The notes under the pieces were generated by a model. It was given only the letters and a program-made list of their open reading frames with translations. It ran no database searches and had not been told where the DNA came from. Shown here one piece after another: positions 42,366 to 52,806 of a stretch of 64,000 nucleotides of DNA (its first letter is position 1; the number at the start of each line of letters is the position of its first letter). The stretch lies in contig NC_037089.1 of assembly GCF_002994745.2 (NCBI RefSeq), positions 3,946,001 to 4,010,000 of the forward strand. The letters run 5' to 3'. This stretch comes from Rosa chinensis (Eukaryota; Streptophyta; Magnoliopsida; Rosales; Rosaceae). Both the position numbers and the translations under genes were made by a program.

Positions 42366-42389
42366 CCCTCCCTCCCTCCCTCCCTCCTC

Positions 42390-42714
42390 ACCCTCGCCGA
42401 CGAGGACAACCATATAAACAAGCCTTCGAATCCATCCCCTACTGGTCCTCCAACGACTTCGACCTCTACATCTCCTCCGATCCTGATTTCCCGCCGGCCC
42501 AGTTCGTCACCGTCCATGAAGAAGACGACGAAGACTTTGACGGCGAAGACGACATCTTTTCCCAATACCATTCCACAATCCACGCCGAGCAGAACTGCGA
42601 CGACGTCGTTTCGGAGCCCAATTCCATTTCCAACACTGACAACTTGTCGTTGGACCGCGAGAACCAGGTCAATTTCGTCATGGATCTGTTCCAGCAGTGC
42701 GTCGAGCAATCTCA
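42390..42714 (+). pseudogene. Captured acidic exon fragment, possibly of a RING-type E3 ligase gene
   Basis: One frame is free of stops and has coding composition: QAFESIPYWSSNDFDLYISS, DPDFPPAQFVTVHEEDDEDF, then ENQVNFVMDLFQQCVEQSQ, with a GTAACG donor-like site at 42715. The segment ENQV.FVMDLFQQ.VEQSQ reminds me of the N-terminal half of plant RING-H2 E3 proteins, but I cannot confirm the family from sequence alone. No RING motif follows; the frame ends at 42775. It probably represents the 5' coding part of a host gene picked up by the MULE. Confidence 0.45.
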
Positions 42715-43359
42715 GGTAACGGCCCGTTCCGTTTTGGTCTCCGGCGACTCTAATTTTGGGATTGTAGGGTTCTGATTTGATTTCAAATTTGATGCTTCGA
42801 ACATCGTTTGCTATTTCTAATAGTCCAACTAGCTAGCTTAGCAGCAAGTTTGGCTCATCTCCGGCGAGATTTGGCGCTCGAGCTCGACCAAAATTGGGAT
42901 TCATTGCGATTATGGGCAAATGAAGCAATATGTCTCCGTGTTTTGTAGTCAGAGAAGTTTGTTTGTGATTGCACACTAAAATTGCTTCCGTTGCGTACTA
43001 TTGATGCAGTCAAGAATGGAATTTTGCTTCGTGTTTAGAAAATTGCAGATGGTTCTGCTTTAGAACTGCATAATTGCATGAATTATCCTCCTTTAGTTAT
43101 TTACGAAACTTGTTTTATAAATTTTGTTGGATATTGTCTACATATGTGAATCTATGTCTCGATGTAGGTCTATCAAGCAATTGTTGCTTATACAAATAAC
43201 AACAACTTGGTGTTTTTCTCGCTGTATTGATATTGTTGTTTATAATAAGTTGAAAAGCAAGGAAAATGATATGTGGCTGGCTTTCTGGGAATACTATGGA
43301 AGATGGAGCCATAGCACTTTTTTTGCTGTAAAATGGGTCAAAAGCCCAAAATGAAAAGA

Positions 43360-43830
43360 AAAAAAAAGTTCTATTGGGGCAATAGAGGCTCGTAAAAGGT
43401 CTATTGTGGGGTAGCAAACGTTTATTGGAGGGCAATAGACGTTTTGAATTGATGTAATCTCTTCATTTTTTTTCTTTAATGGAAGTTTTATTTGTTTAAT
43501 TTAGAAAAATTAGTTCTCATTCCGGTGACCGAAAGTTGTATTGGGGGGCAATAGACGTCTATTGGGGGGCAATACAGGTGTATTGGGGGACAATAGACGT
43601 CACGTCTATTGAGGGGCAATACATGGCTGATAGACGTCTATTGGGGGGCAATACATGGCTAATAGTCGTCTATTAGGGGCCAATAGACATCTATTAAGGG
43701 GCAATAGACTATTGGGGCAATAGACGTCTATGCAATAGACTATTGGGGCAATAGACGTCTATGGCAATAGACGTATAGACGTCTATTGCCCCTCTATTAG
43801 GGGGCAATAGATATCTATTGGGGGCAAAAA
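43360..43830. repeat. Degenerate minisatellite of GACGTCTATTGGGGGGCAATA units
   Basis: About 15 to 18 irregular copies of CAATAGACGTCTATTGGGG, many containing the palindrome AGACGTCT, some inverted or truncated. They lie inside the MULE and show no coding. Confidence 0.85.
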
Positions 43831-43861
43831 AAACTTTCCGATGAGATTTTCAGCAAATTTC

Positions 43862-44000
43862 GGTGGGCAGCAGCCGGTGACCGGAATCCGATTAAAGTTG
43901 GCCGGATTCCGGCGGCAGGTGACAGGATTCGGGCGACCGGTGACCGGATTCTGGAGGCCGGTGACAGGATTCCGGAGGCCGGTGATCGGATTCCGGCGAA
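43862..44000. repeat. CCGGTGACCGGATTCCGG short tandem repeats
   Basis: About six copies of a roughly 20-base unit (CCGGTGACNGGATTCNGG) next to the minisatellite. Translation in some frames gives periodic NPVTG peptides; I treat it as a repeat only. Confidence 0.75.
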
Positions 44001-44207
44001 GTCTCCTATGGTTTCTCTCTCTTCCATTTTCTCTATCTCTCTCTCTAAGTAACAAAGGGGTGAGGGGTAAAATGGTATTAAAAAAAATCTTAATGGGGTA
44101 TTAGGGAAGACTCCCTTAGAGTGTATTGGGTAAGAGAGAATTAAAAAAACTTAATGGGGTAAAGTGGGAAAAAAATCCCTAGAAATGAGGTAAATGGACA
44201 AAAACCC

Positions 44208-44830
44208 ATACTAAAGGATTCATGTTTAAGTAGATTAGTTTTACTTGATCTCCATTTAGTCTATATCTGTATTGAAGTAGTCTTCTTGATATATTAATAC
44301 CATAGACAAATCCAACTAAGAAAATTTTATTTCCATATCAAATTAATTTACTTAATGTATCGATACATTAATGTACCGTAAAACTTCTCTTTACGTTGCT
44401 GTATTTGTATCACATCCCCTTCGGTGCACCACATAACAAGTCACCACCCAAATAATTGTAGTTGAATTTGTACCATATTTTGAAAACAAGAGGTACAGAA
44501 TTTGAAGCTTGTAGTTGAGATGATTCAGACCCACCGAATCAAAAACAACAGTATGCAGAACAAGTTTTTGGACCAAGCTTATGAAATGTAATTTTTGTGC
44601 TTCAATGAAGCTTATTAAGCTGTGTTTATGTCTTGTATAGTGTATACTAATGATTTTTCCTTTATACTTCCATTTCCCCCCATCTAATAAGAAAGTGTCA
44701 ATACATTCGTTTATAGCTAGTACAAAGAACAGAAGAATTTTATTATTGAAGAATTCATGGTTTCATACTCAACACTCCGATCATCTCAGTTCTCACCAGT
44801 CAGCACATAGCGAACAACAAATTTCAGGTT
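44208..44830. other. 3' flank of the acyltransferase gene
   Basis: AT-rich with no gene recognised; probably holds the 3' UTR of the minus-strand BAHD gene. Confidence 0.45.
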
Positions 44831-46237
44831 CTACGTAGTAGTATTGACATGATTTGGATCACCGGAATGTGTAAGAGACAGAAGTTCTGTGAAGCTATGA
44901 GTAGCAGATTCAGGCAAGCAAATGCAAACGAGCATTGTCCCACTAGGATGATCAGCCTCAGCTTCCGGCAGAAAAACAGAGACTTGTGGTGTAGGAGTGA
45001 GATCGATCGGACCAGCATATATAGGCCTTCCCCATCCAAAATCAGCAGAATCATACATTGGAAATCTAGTCCACTGAGTTATTGTCAATTTGCCTCCAAA
45101 TTCCAGTTTTCTTGGTCTGTCTACTTCAACATAGTCCACCGTTGATCTTAAGTACTCTTCGGAGATACCAAGCCGGGCTTCACGAACCAAGTGAGTAATC
45201 TCCGAGAGCCTCCCATGAACAAGCTTTGTCACAGTGCTTGTGACACAAGCTAGACACACTGCATTGCCATAAAACCCGTCTTTTAGTGGTTGGTTTTTGA
45301 GTTTATTGCGGGCATTGGCAGAGAAGGTTAGCCTAAGCCCATAGTTCAATGGTTTTACATCAAGTGCTTTCACCCATGATCTCCATACATGAGCTGCCAT
45401 GGCATCAAAAGCGCTGCATGCAACATTAGACATGTTATCTTTCGGTTGAGCCAGAGTTTTCAGCAAGGTTTGGAACTCGCGGCTTATCCGGTAGCACTTT
45501 TGAACCGGTTTGGTTTGCCATAGACTCATTGTGAGGCTTGAGCCATCTTCTATTCTCATGAATTCAATGTGTGGGAATTTCACAAGTGGTGGGTTGCGAG
45601 GTCTGAAAAATTCTCTGTCCCAACATGGCTCTGGGTTAGTGATCAATGTGCCTGCTCTTGCTGTTGCAGCCCATGAGGTGAGGAATTGCATAGCACCAAG
45701 ACCGTCACAGATGCAATGGCAGATTCTCAAGCCAATGCTAAACCCACCACAGCTGAAATTAGTGACCTGAGCTATCACCAATGGCATGTCAAGGACTTTG
45801 TATGGTTCTTCGTTTGGGAACCTAAAGATCAGCGGCGTCCATGCTGGGTTTGGGACTTTGAGGTCTCCTAGATCAGCCAAGGCCATTTCAGTGTGTGCCT
45901 CCACCAACAGTGCTCCCTGTTCTTGCCCAAAAAACACTTCTAGTTTCCCATTTCTGGCCTCCCTTAGCCTACCCGATAAAGGGTAGTAGGGGACCAACAC
46001 ACTTGCAAGAGCATCGTGTAGAATTTTCATAACAGGTCTTCGGTCATATGACGAGTAGAAATATACAGTTGGAGTGAAAACACGAGCTCCGATCATGTCA
46101 TCTAGGTTCGAAAGGTATAGAGTTTGGCCAGGAGCTACCGGAATAGGCCCTGAGGGTATGACCGGAGTCATGTGGTCGATAGTGATGGGGATGTGCAGGT
46201 GAGGAAAATGGAGCTCTTGAACCCATGGAGGAGCCAT
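44831..46237 (-). CDS. BAHD-family acyltransferase, 468 aa
   Basis: A single uninterrupted reading frame from MAPPWVQELHFPHLHIP. The catalytic HXXXD motif is HCICD at residues 174-178, and the structural DFGWG motif is at 399-403, the expected spacing. The length of 468 fits the family (about 430-470). BAHD enzymes are soluble cytosolic proteins that transfer an acyl group from an acyl-CoA to an alcohol or amine; His is the general base. The N-terminal YLSNLDD and the LTFSANARNKL segment are typical. The acyl donor and acceptor (for example hydroxycinnamate to fatty or other alcohols) cannot be read from the sequence. No introns, no signal peptide, no damage seen; it looks functional. The start was chosen as the first Met of the frame. 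It lies 777 bases downstream of the transporter gene on the same strand. Confidence 0.93.
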   Translation of the reverse strand: MAPPWVQELHFPHLHIPITIDHMTPVIPSGPIPVAPGQTLYLSNLDDMIGARVFTPTVYFYSSYDRRPVMKILHDALASVLVPYYPLSGRLREARNGKLEVFFGQEQGALLVEAHTEMALADLGDLKVPNPAWTPLIFRFPNEEPYKVLDMPLVIAQVTNFSCGGFSIGLRICHCICDGLGAMQFLTSWAATARAGTLITNPEPCWDREFFRPRNPPLVKFPHIEFMRIEDGSSLTMSLWQTKPVQKCYRISREFQTLLKTLAQPKDNMSNVACSAFDAMAAHVWRSWVKALDVKPLNYGLRLTFSANARNKLKNQPLKDGFYGNAVCLACVTSTVTKLVHGRLSEITHLVREARLGISEEYLRSTVDYVEVDRPRKLEFGGKLTITQWTRFPMYDSADFGWGRPIYAGPIDLTPTPQVSVFLPEAEADHPSGTMLVCICLPESATHSFTELLSLTHSGDPNHVNTTT

Positions 46238-47014
46238 GACAGGTATTGCTGGAGATACAAGCCATGAATGCAGAGTAGCTGCATTTGTAGAAGGTAACTT
46301 TGCTCTTCGACATGCAAAGATTGGGCTAAATAGATGAGGATTTTAAAGTTGCAGGTATGGTACAGTTGGAAGTGATATCGTTCGTGATCCAAAAAGAATA
46401 CACGTAGTCTTCATTGAATTAGTCGGCATGAGAATCTCTTCTATTTTTGGATAATTTCAGCAGACAAAGAAAGACGAATGGAAAATGCATGAAGAACATC
46501 CATCAAAAGGCTATTAATCAAAACCCAAGTTGGCTCCTGCGGTGTGTTAAATCCTACTTGTAACTTTTTCCTTCTACATGAATGGAATTTTATAAGTTTG
46601 ATCCCAATAAAAAAAAAACAAACAAACTGGTTTCACTTCAGAAATTGTAATAATCTGTTTGGTGATGTATCCAAAAAGCTGGCTCAAGGGCTAAAACCCC
46701 AAAAGTTATCATACATATTTCAATATTTCAGTGAATTGGAAGTTTAAACAATTACATATTCATGGCACCTTAAGCCTCTATCACATAATTACGAGCTAAC
46801 AGATGGATATATAATATTACATGACTGTCTCATACCTGCATAAAAAACCTACAAGTCCGCAAAACTTTTGCCGATGAGAATTTGCAAGTTTGAATTTTTC
46901 TGTACCATTCCCGTTAAGTGCTCTATCCAAACTGCTACCATTTTTAGTTCATTTGCGACCCAACGTGCTTCCACTCCCAGCAGCAAAATACTTTTCTCAT
47001 ATTAAAAGGCACCT
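46238..47014. other. Intergenic: BAHD 5' flank and transporter 3' flank
   Basis: No gene recognised. It should hold the BAHD promoter (right of 46237) and the transporter 3' UTR (left of 47015); no clear TATA box stood out. Confidence 0.45.
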
Positions 47015-50000
47015 CTATTCTTGTGGAAGGAGCGCTATCTCAATCTCTTGGAGCGATTTTCCTTTAGTTTCCACCACATTCCGTTTCACAAAAACCACAG
47101 CCATCATGCAAACGGTACCAAACATAGAATACAGAAGCTGTGGGCCAAGATTTTCTAATAGTTGCAAGAACAGCAAACCCACGAAGAAATTTATCACCTG
47201 AAAACACCAATAGCAATATCTATAAATTATAGATAACCATAAATGTATTTATAAAAATCCATTTCTTAATCCAGAATCCTCATAGGGCAAAATGTCAAAT
47301 CAGAAGATTCATGGCCTGCTGAACCAGCAAGATACCAAATAAAAAAACTCAAGGACTACTGAAGCAGCATAACTACTATGAACTCTTGACACAGTACTAA
47401 GGTGATCCAGTCACCAGAATCAAAGTAACAGTCATGCATGAAAGCAGACAATGATTATTCAGAGAGAGGAAAAATAGTTACCCAATGCACTGACATACAG
47501 ACAGCCATTGCTTTTGCCCTGATGCGACCTGGAAATATTTCTGGTAAAAGGAGACCTGGAACTGGTCCGGCTCCTAGGGCAAATGTTAAGACAAACCTGC
47601 ACAAATAGTTAACAAAACTTGAGAATGCTTCTCCAGAAAGTACTAATTGAGTTTTAATACCCAACTAGTCATGTACATGTCATCTAGCATTTAGCATAAG
47701 GTTAATCATCAAGATAAAAAGTTTAGAATTTAGTACTCACATCAGCATTCCACCAACAGATAGGTACAGTGACCCAGAGCCTGAAGAATAAGAACTTGCT
47801 GCAACTACTTGAACAGCCATTGCCATTGCCTGAGTGGATAAAATGTATTACATAAAGACCAAGCTAGCAAGAAACATAAGCTCTACCAACACAGAATATA
47901 TTTTTACATACTCATAATAGCAGTTGAGTTGTGCATGTATTGAGGTAAATTTGAAAAGCTAATATTATTACAGCAAAACATAATACAAGATCATTTACTT
48001 TCCCAAGCCTCTATCAGATGATTACACTACTCCTTATATTGTAATATTCGAGCCCATTTTCTGCAGCTTCTTTTCCCATGTAATGTGTGATTTTTAACAA
48101 GTTTTTCAGTCTAATCAATATGGCACCTCAGCTTGAATCAATTATGGTATGAAAATTTTATTTACCATGCCAAAGAAGCTCCATAACAGTAGCACCTTCC
48201 TTCCTACTTTATCCATCAAAGCCATTGCGACAACAGATCCTGGAAATTTCAAGAATCCATCCAGTCAAGAGAAGATGCAATAGATTTAGATAGGAGAGTA
48301 TGCTACTGCAAATCAGAGTTACCTGATATATTTGCAATTCCTATGAAGGCATTAGCAAGGCCTGATGGTACTCCAGCACTTTTGAATACAGTTGAGGAGA
48401 AATAAAAGACAGCATTTATACCAGATAGCTGTTGTAAAGCAAATAGGGTTGACCCAATAAAAACAACTGCAAAAGGAATATGTGAATAACAGGGTACTTC
48501 TGGAAAGCCGAAAGATCATGAGAAAGAGGAAAGGCATACACCATAGACGAATGGAGAGATAGCCCAGCTATAAGCAAAACCCATAGGAAATGCTAGAAAG
48601 TATCATATCTACCTCTGAAATGGCGGCCATAGAACAACTCTGAAAGGCTTACAGCATCTGTCTCATCTCCACTGTCCACCTTGTTTAACTGTACCATTGC
48701 AGTTTTGACATGTGATCCACCAAGGAGTTTCTCAAATGCAGCTTCTGCCTCGTAAGTTCTTCCTTGCTATATCACATGATAGACACGGGTCACATTTGTA
48801 TTAACTATTAAGAACAGTTCAAGACTGTAACAGTTCACAAATTTAGAGGCATATTATATCCCTAAACAGTAATGCTGGGGAATAACCCATCTTCAGAAAT
48901 TTTGTTACAAACAATTCACACAGACCAGCAGGCTATACTTTACACCTGTTTCACACAAAGTGACAGAACATAATGCTTATGATCCAAAGAGACATGTCTT
49001 CTTCTTCTCTTTTTTTTTTTTTTCAAAATCAACACCATCAATTTGTTCTAATTAATGGTCAAGAAGTTTAAGAAAAGGACAGTATAGAACAAAAGTGCCC
49101 AAAAAAAAAATTTAAAAAAAAATCCAGAAATCATTTGTCGTGTCATTACTGGCACGACTCAAATCTGAGTTTCGAAAGGACTTAAGTCATCCGAGCAACA
49201 AAAGGTAATTGCGTATAGAGGAGACCTTATGTAGCCAGTGTGGACTCTCTGCACAGAATACCATGGCTAGAGCAAGTATTGCAGCTGGAATTGTAGATAC
49301 CCAAAAACAAACACGCCACCTGACACAAAAATTTAGATAGTAAATTTGAAAGGTTAATTACAAATTAGAGATATCGTGAAGCTTATCATGTTTTTTACCA
49401 GCCCGCAATTTCTTTCACAGGGATTCCAACAAGAAGAGCCCCCATAAGTCCAAGGCATGTTGCAATCTGGATGAAACTACCGTAAGTACCCCTCACAAAA
49501 GAAGGAGAAACCTGCTCACACAAATGAGGAAACATTAGATAAGACACAAGACACACATGGTGTAATAGATATTAAAAAAGGCTTATGCTGATTACCTCTG
49601 TTACATAAAGAGAAGCAACAGGAGGGCCCAGACCCATACCAGTCCCAACAAATAACCTTCCTATAAGCATACCAGCAAGAGTTTTGGCTGTTGCACTGAA
49701 ATTGCGGGTAGAAACTTTAGCCACAAATCTTTTAACTTGTATTATTAGAGAACAAGGAGATTGGTGCATATGAGTTTTGTGGAGCTGTTTAACTAATAGT
49801 AGAATATAAATGCAAGCAAACACGGAAACCAACAGACCATAATTGGGGAAAGTAAAGTCTAACTTAGCTACAATATTACAGGAGTATGAGGATCCAAAAT
49901 CAATAATGTATATGAAACAAGATTCTAACTCCAAAATATATCACAACTCACAAGATGTACCAGGAATCTAACTTCTAGACCATAGGGATACATTACATGA

Positions 50001-51084
50001 AGATACAACCAATCTAACAAAATAAAGCTCCATGTAGTGCTTAATTAGAATGGTAAGGACTGTGAGACGACTACTATTCAGAGTATACATATCACCTCAT
50101 AACAGCACCAATAATCATGGGCAATGCACACAGTTGAAAAGCCCTACGACGTCCAACTCCATCAGCTATCCATCCACTAAATAAAGATCCAAGAAAGGCA
50201 CCTCCCAAGCATGTACTCACCACCAGACCTTCATTTCATAAAAAATTTCTAAAATCCATGAGAACAAATAGCTTGATGCTAAAATCAGAAATTAGATAGG
50301 AACAAATTCCAAACAAAGAAAAGAATATCCACTTCATGTCACCTTCAGCCAAGGCATTCCCCTTGAAACCAAGATCTGCAGAAATGCTTTCAAGTGGTTC
50401 ATTGACTACTCTGTCCAAAGAAAGATCCGAAAGTACAGTGTAATTACTTTAATGCTTCAATAAAAAGTAACACGAGAGAGACAGGGAGGTAGAGAGAGGT
50501 GGAAGAGGAAAGGAAGTGTCTTGCACTAACCCGAGATGGTACCCAAACAAGAATGAAGATATAGTTGCCACTAGTACATGGGGTAAGGAAAGCCTCCATG
50601 AGGGGTTTGAAAGTTCTGGAACCATACTTTTCTGCAAAAGAGCTAAGATGCATACCAGAAATAAGATAAATTTCACTGAATTATACATATTTTAAGTTCC
50701 TTAACCATATTCTTGATCAAGAAAACTTAAGTTTACTCTACTCATTATTCCCCTTTTTATTTCTATTAAGCACATATACACCAAAAAAAAAACGATTTTC
50801 AAAAAGGCAGCAAAAATACTCGAACACATGCCATGTTCTCATTAACTGTAATTTGGACAAATCATGGGAACAAAACCCTCAACATGGAAGGACTCTAACC
50901 ATGGTACATAAATCTTGATGTTTATATAAGTACAGATGATCCATAAATAGTTACCTGAGTTGTCTTCCATGTCAAGAGTATCTACAAACTCTTTTGATTC
51001 CATATCAGTGGTATTCATATAATCTCTCGATGACGCACGCTTGTACATCGAGTATGGTTCACGTTGGCGGACCCACATAAGAAG
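47015..51084 (-). CDS. Plastidic glucose transporter 2/3-like sugar porter (13 coding exons)
   Basis: Coding exons on the minus strand, right to left: 51078-50955, 50615-50531 (or from 50631), 50410-50343, 50228-50096, 49695-49596, 49511-49399, 49319-49226, 48766-48613, 48466-48323, 48239-48166, 47829-47741, 47596-47482, 47197-47015. All introns are GT-AG and the phases chain to 491 residues ending LPQE. MFS sugar-porter motifs: PSWRLSLPHVLVATISSFLF, GYHLGVVNEPLES, GWIADGVGRRRAF, GRLFVGTGMGLGPPVASLYV, FALQQLSGINAVFYFSSTVF, MDKVGRK, PGLLLPEIFPGRIRAKAM, VETKGKSLQEIE. The match is to plant 'probable plastidic glucose transporter' genes of the SGB1 group, which act in Golgi or plastid membranes according to the member. 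An upstream leader exon ends at 51559, with the first intron in the 5' UTR. See the finding on exon 2. Confidence 0.93.
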
Positions 51085-51784
51085 CTGCAACCAGCCATTT
51101 TCACAAATCAGAGGAAACTAGAATGAAACTTCCGTCGCATTGACATCAGATACAAACAAAAAGCAATTTTGTAAAGCATTCGAAGTGTTTTAGTGATTAA
51201 AATATATAGATCATATCTAACACATTTCCAGTTCGGTTTTGTAATTACACTAACAAAGGCACCAAAGGTTATGCCTCAAATTGAAGTTGCATGCTTTTCT
51301 CGACCCTTCTCAAATTAAAACTGCTAACTGAAGAACAGAGATCACTGATTGAAAACTACTTGATCATCAAATCCATTGTTTTCATTACAAAAAAAGCACA
51401 AACACAAATTCGAAGCAAGAAAAATAATTCAGATTCAACTAAAATACACTGAAACTTACAAAATTAACAAAATGATCAATCCAATCGAAACTTAAAAGGC
51501 TCCAAGCTGCGATTCAAAGAAATTCACATTCATAGAAACGTAGTACGAAGCTTAATACCTTCTCTGCGCTCCGATCATTCAATGGATCTGAATTGTTAAT
51601 CAAATCAAAGCCACGTGAAAAGTTGAAGTCGGTGAGTCTCGAACTCTCACTCCAAGTTCTTCACGTCTCCGAACTCCACCGAACTTCGCGAACAAAGCTC
51701 TCGCCTCTGACCAGCTTCTTGACGCGAGAGAGATGTTGGCCGCGTAGAATTGTAGGTCTGGTGCGGTGGTTCTGGTAATGAAAA
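51085..51784 (-). promoter_or_regulatory. 5' leader intron and first non-coding exon of the transporter gene
   Basis: Minus strand: donor GTATTAAG after GGAGCGCAGAGAAG at 51559, acceptor GGTTGCAG at 51085, six bases before the ATG at 51078. The leader exon therefore lies upstream of 51559; its 5' end cannot be fixed by eye. Confidence 0.55.
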
Positions 51785-52270
51785 TGACTGAGTGAGAGAG
51801 ATGAAGTTTGTGTTAATTATGGAGAAAGCAAACAGAGTAGTAACCCTTTTTTCTTTTGTTTTTCTTTTCTCTCGACGGACAGAAATATAACTGCGATAAA
51901 TAAAAATATTATTAATTATTTAATGTGACAAGGTTAGTGGAGCGGTCTAACATAAAATCTCATATGTAGCGTTCGATTCTCAACTTCTACCAGTTTAGTA
52001 CTTTAGTTTAAGAGGTTTCGGGTTGATGCGTCTACAACAGAAGATTAGTTTGGTTTTCCTGATATCTCGTGAGCCTCATTTCTGATGCTAACTCAAAAGT
52101 GTGTTACTAACTTGTTAATATGTAATTGAGGTGGTTTGTTACTTCATTCTCGATATAAAAAGATAATTAATTAGTAAAATAAACCCAGGCTAAGATCCAG
52201 TGCGGTCAGGATGTTTGAGAAGAGCAGAGGTGTCACCGCTGGTTAGTGGCAAGTCGTGGCTTTATGGTCA
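51785..52270. other. Intergenic AT-rich DNA
   Basis: Promoter side of the transporter gene, then AT-rich sequence up to the Helitron terminus; nothing further recognised. Confidence 0.5.
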
Positions 52271-52806
52271 CTAGCCTTCCTGCACGCGCGATGCGCGTGC
52301 GGAAGGGCCGCGCTCGCGCGTGCGTATTGTCCTTCCTCTTTTGTGATGTCTGGCCAGGGAGTAGCTCACTTTTAATTTCTTCCCAATTTGGGTTACACGT
52401 CATAGTGATAAACAAATCCAGTCTACCATATTTTTGAACCAAAACCATTGCATCTTGGTATATCACGTGGGCTTCCAACAAATGATGATGGCAGAATGGT
52501 CCTACGACCGACATTACCTAAGAAAATGTGAATTTACATTATATGTTTCTACAATTGTAAAACTAAAAATTAAATATGTGTAATGTAGGTGGAAGCAAAA
52601 GATTAACTCATACCAGCATTGTTTTCCCCTGCATTTAAAGAGTCTTGAAGTCCTTGATAAAATTCTTTACGAATTGTATCTTGATTATTTCGAAGCCATC
52701 TGAGTTTTTGTGATTCAATTTTCACGTAATTATCTACAACATACTGTTGTAAGAGGCATCCACCCCGAAGTAGAGGATTTTCATCACTTGGGCGCATCTG
52801 CAAGGT
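52271..52806 (-). mobile_element. Degenerate Helitron, 3' end with Rep-domain remnants
   Basis: Read on the minus strand the element ends at CTAG (52274-52271), preceded by a strong hairpin (arms CCTTCC/GGAAGG and GCACGCGC/GCGCGTGC, 52275-52307) and followed by host T. Directly inside it are decayed Helitron N-terminal (Rep) coding pieces. The 5' end was not located; the element may extend well beyond 52806. The 3' hairpin closely resembles that of the Helitron at 4245-8421, so both are probably mobilised by the same family. Confidence 0.8.
52340..52806 (-). pseudogene. Helitron Rep (Helitron-like N domain) pseudogene
   Basis: Exon about 52806-52614 reads RPSDENPLLRGGCLLQQYVV, DNYVKIESQKLRWLRNNQDT, IRKEFYQGL, and ends in a donor (GTATGAG). 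After an intron, exon 52518 to about 52340 reads NVGRRTILPSSFVGSPRDI in one frame and DAMVLVQKYGRLDLFITMTC, NPNWEEI in another, so a small deletion breaks the frame. These match the conserved replication-initiator N-terminal region of plant Helitron transposases. The HUH nuclease and helicase parts are absent; coding runs straight into the terminal sequence. Confidence 0.85.

Noticed and set aside
43783..44055. Minus-strand frame with periodic NPVTG peptides resembling a repeat protein
   Set aside because: The periodicity comes from the CCGGTGACCGGATTCC DNA repeat; similar peptides occur in other frames.
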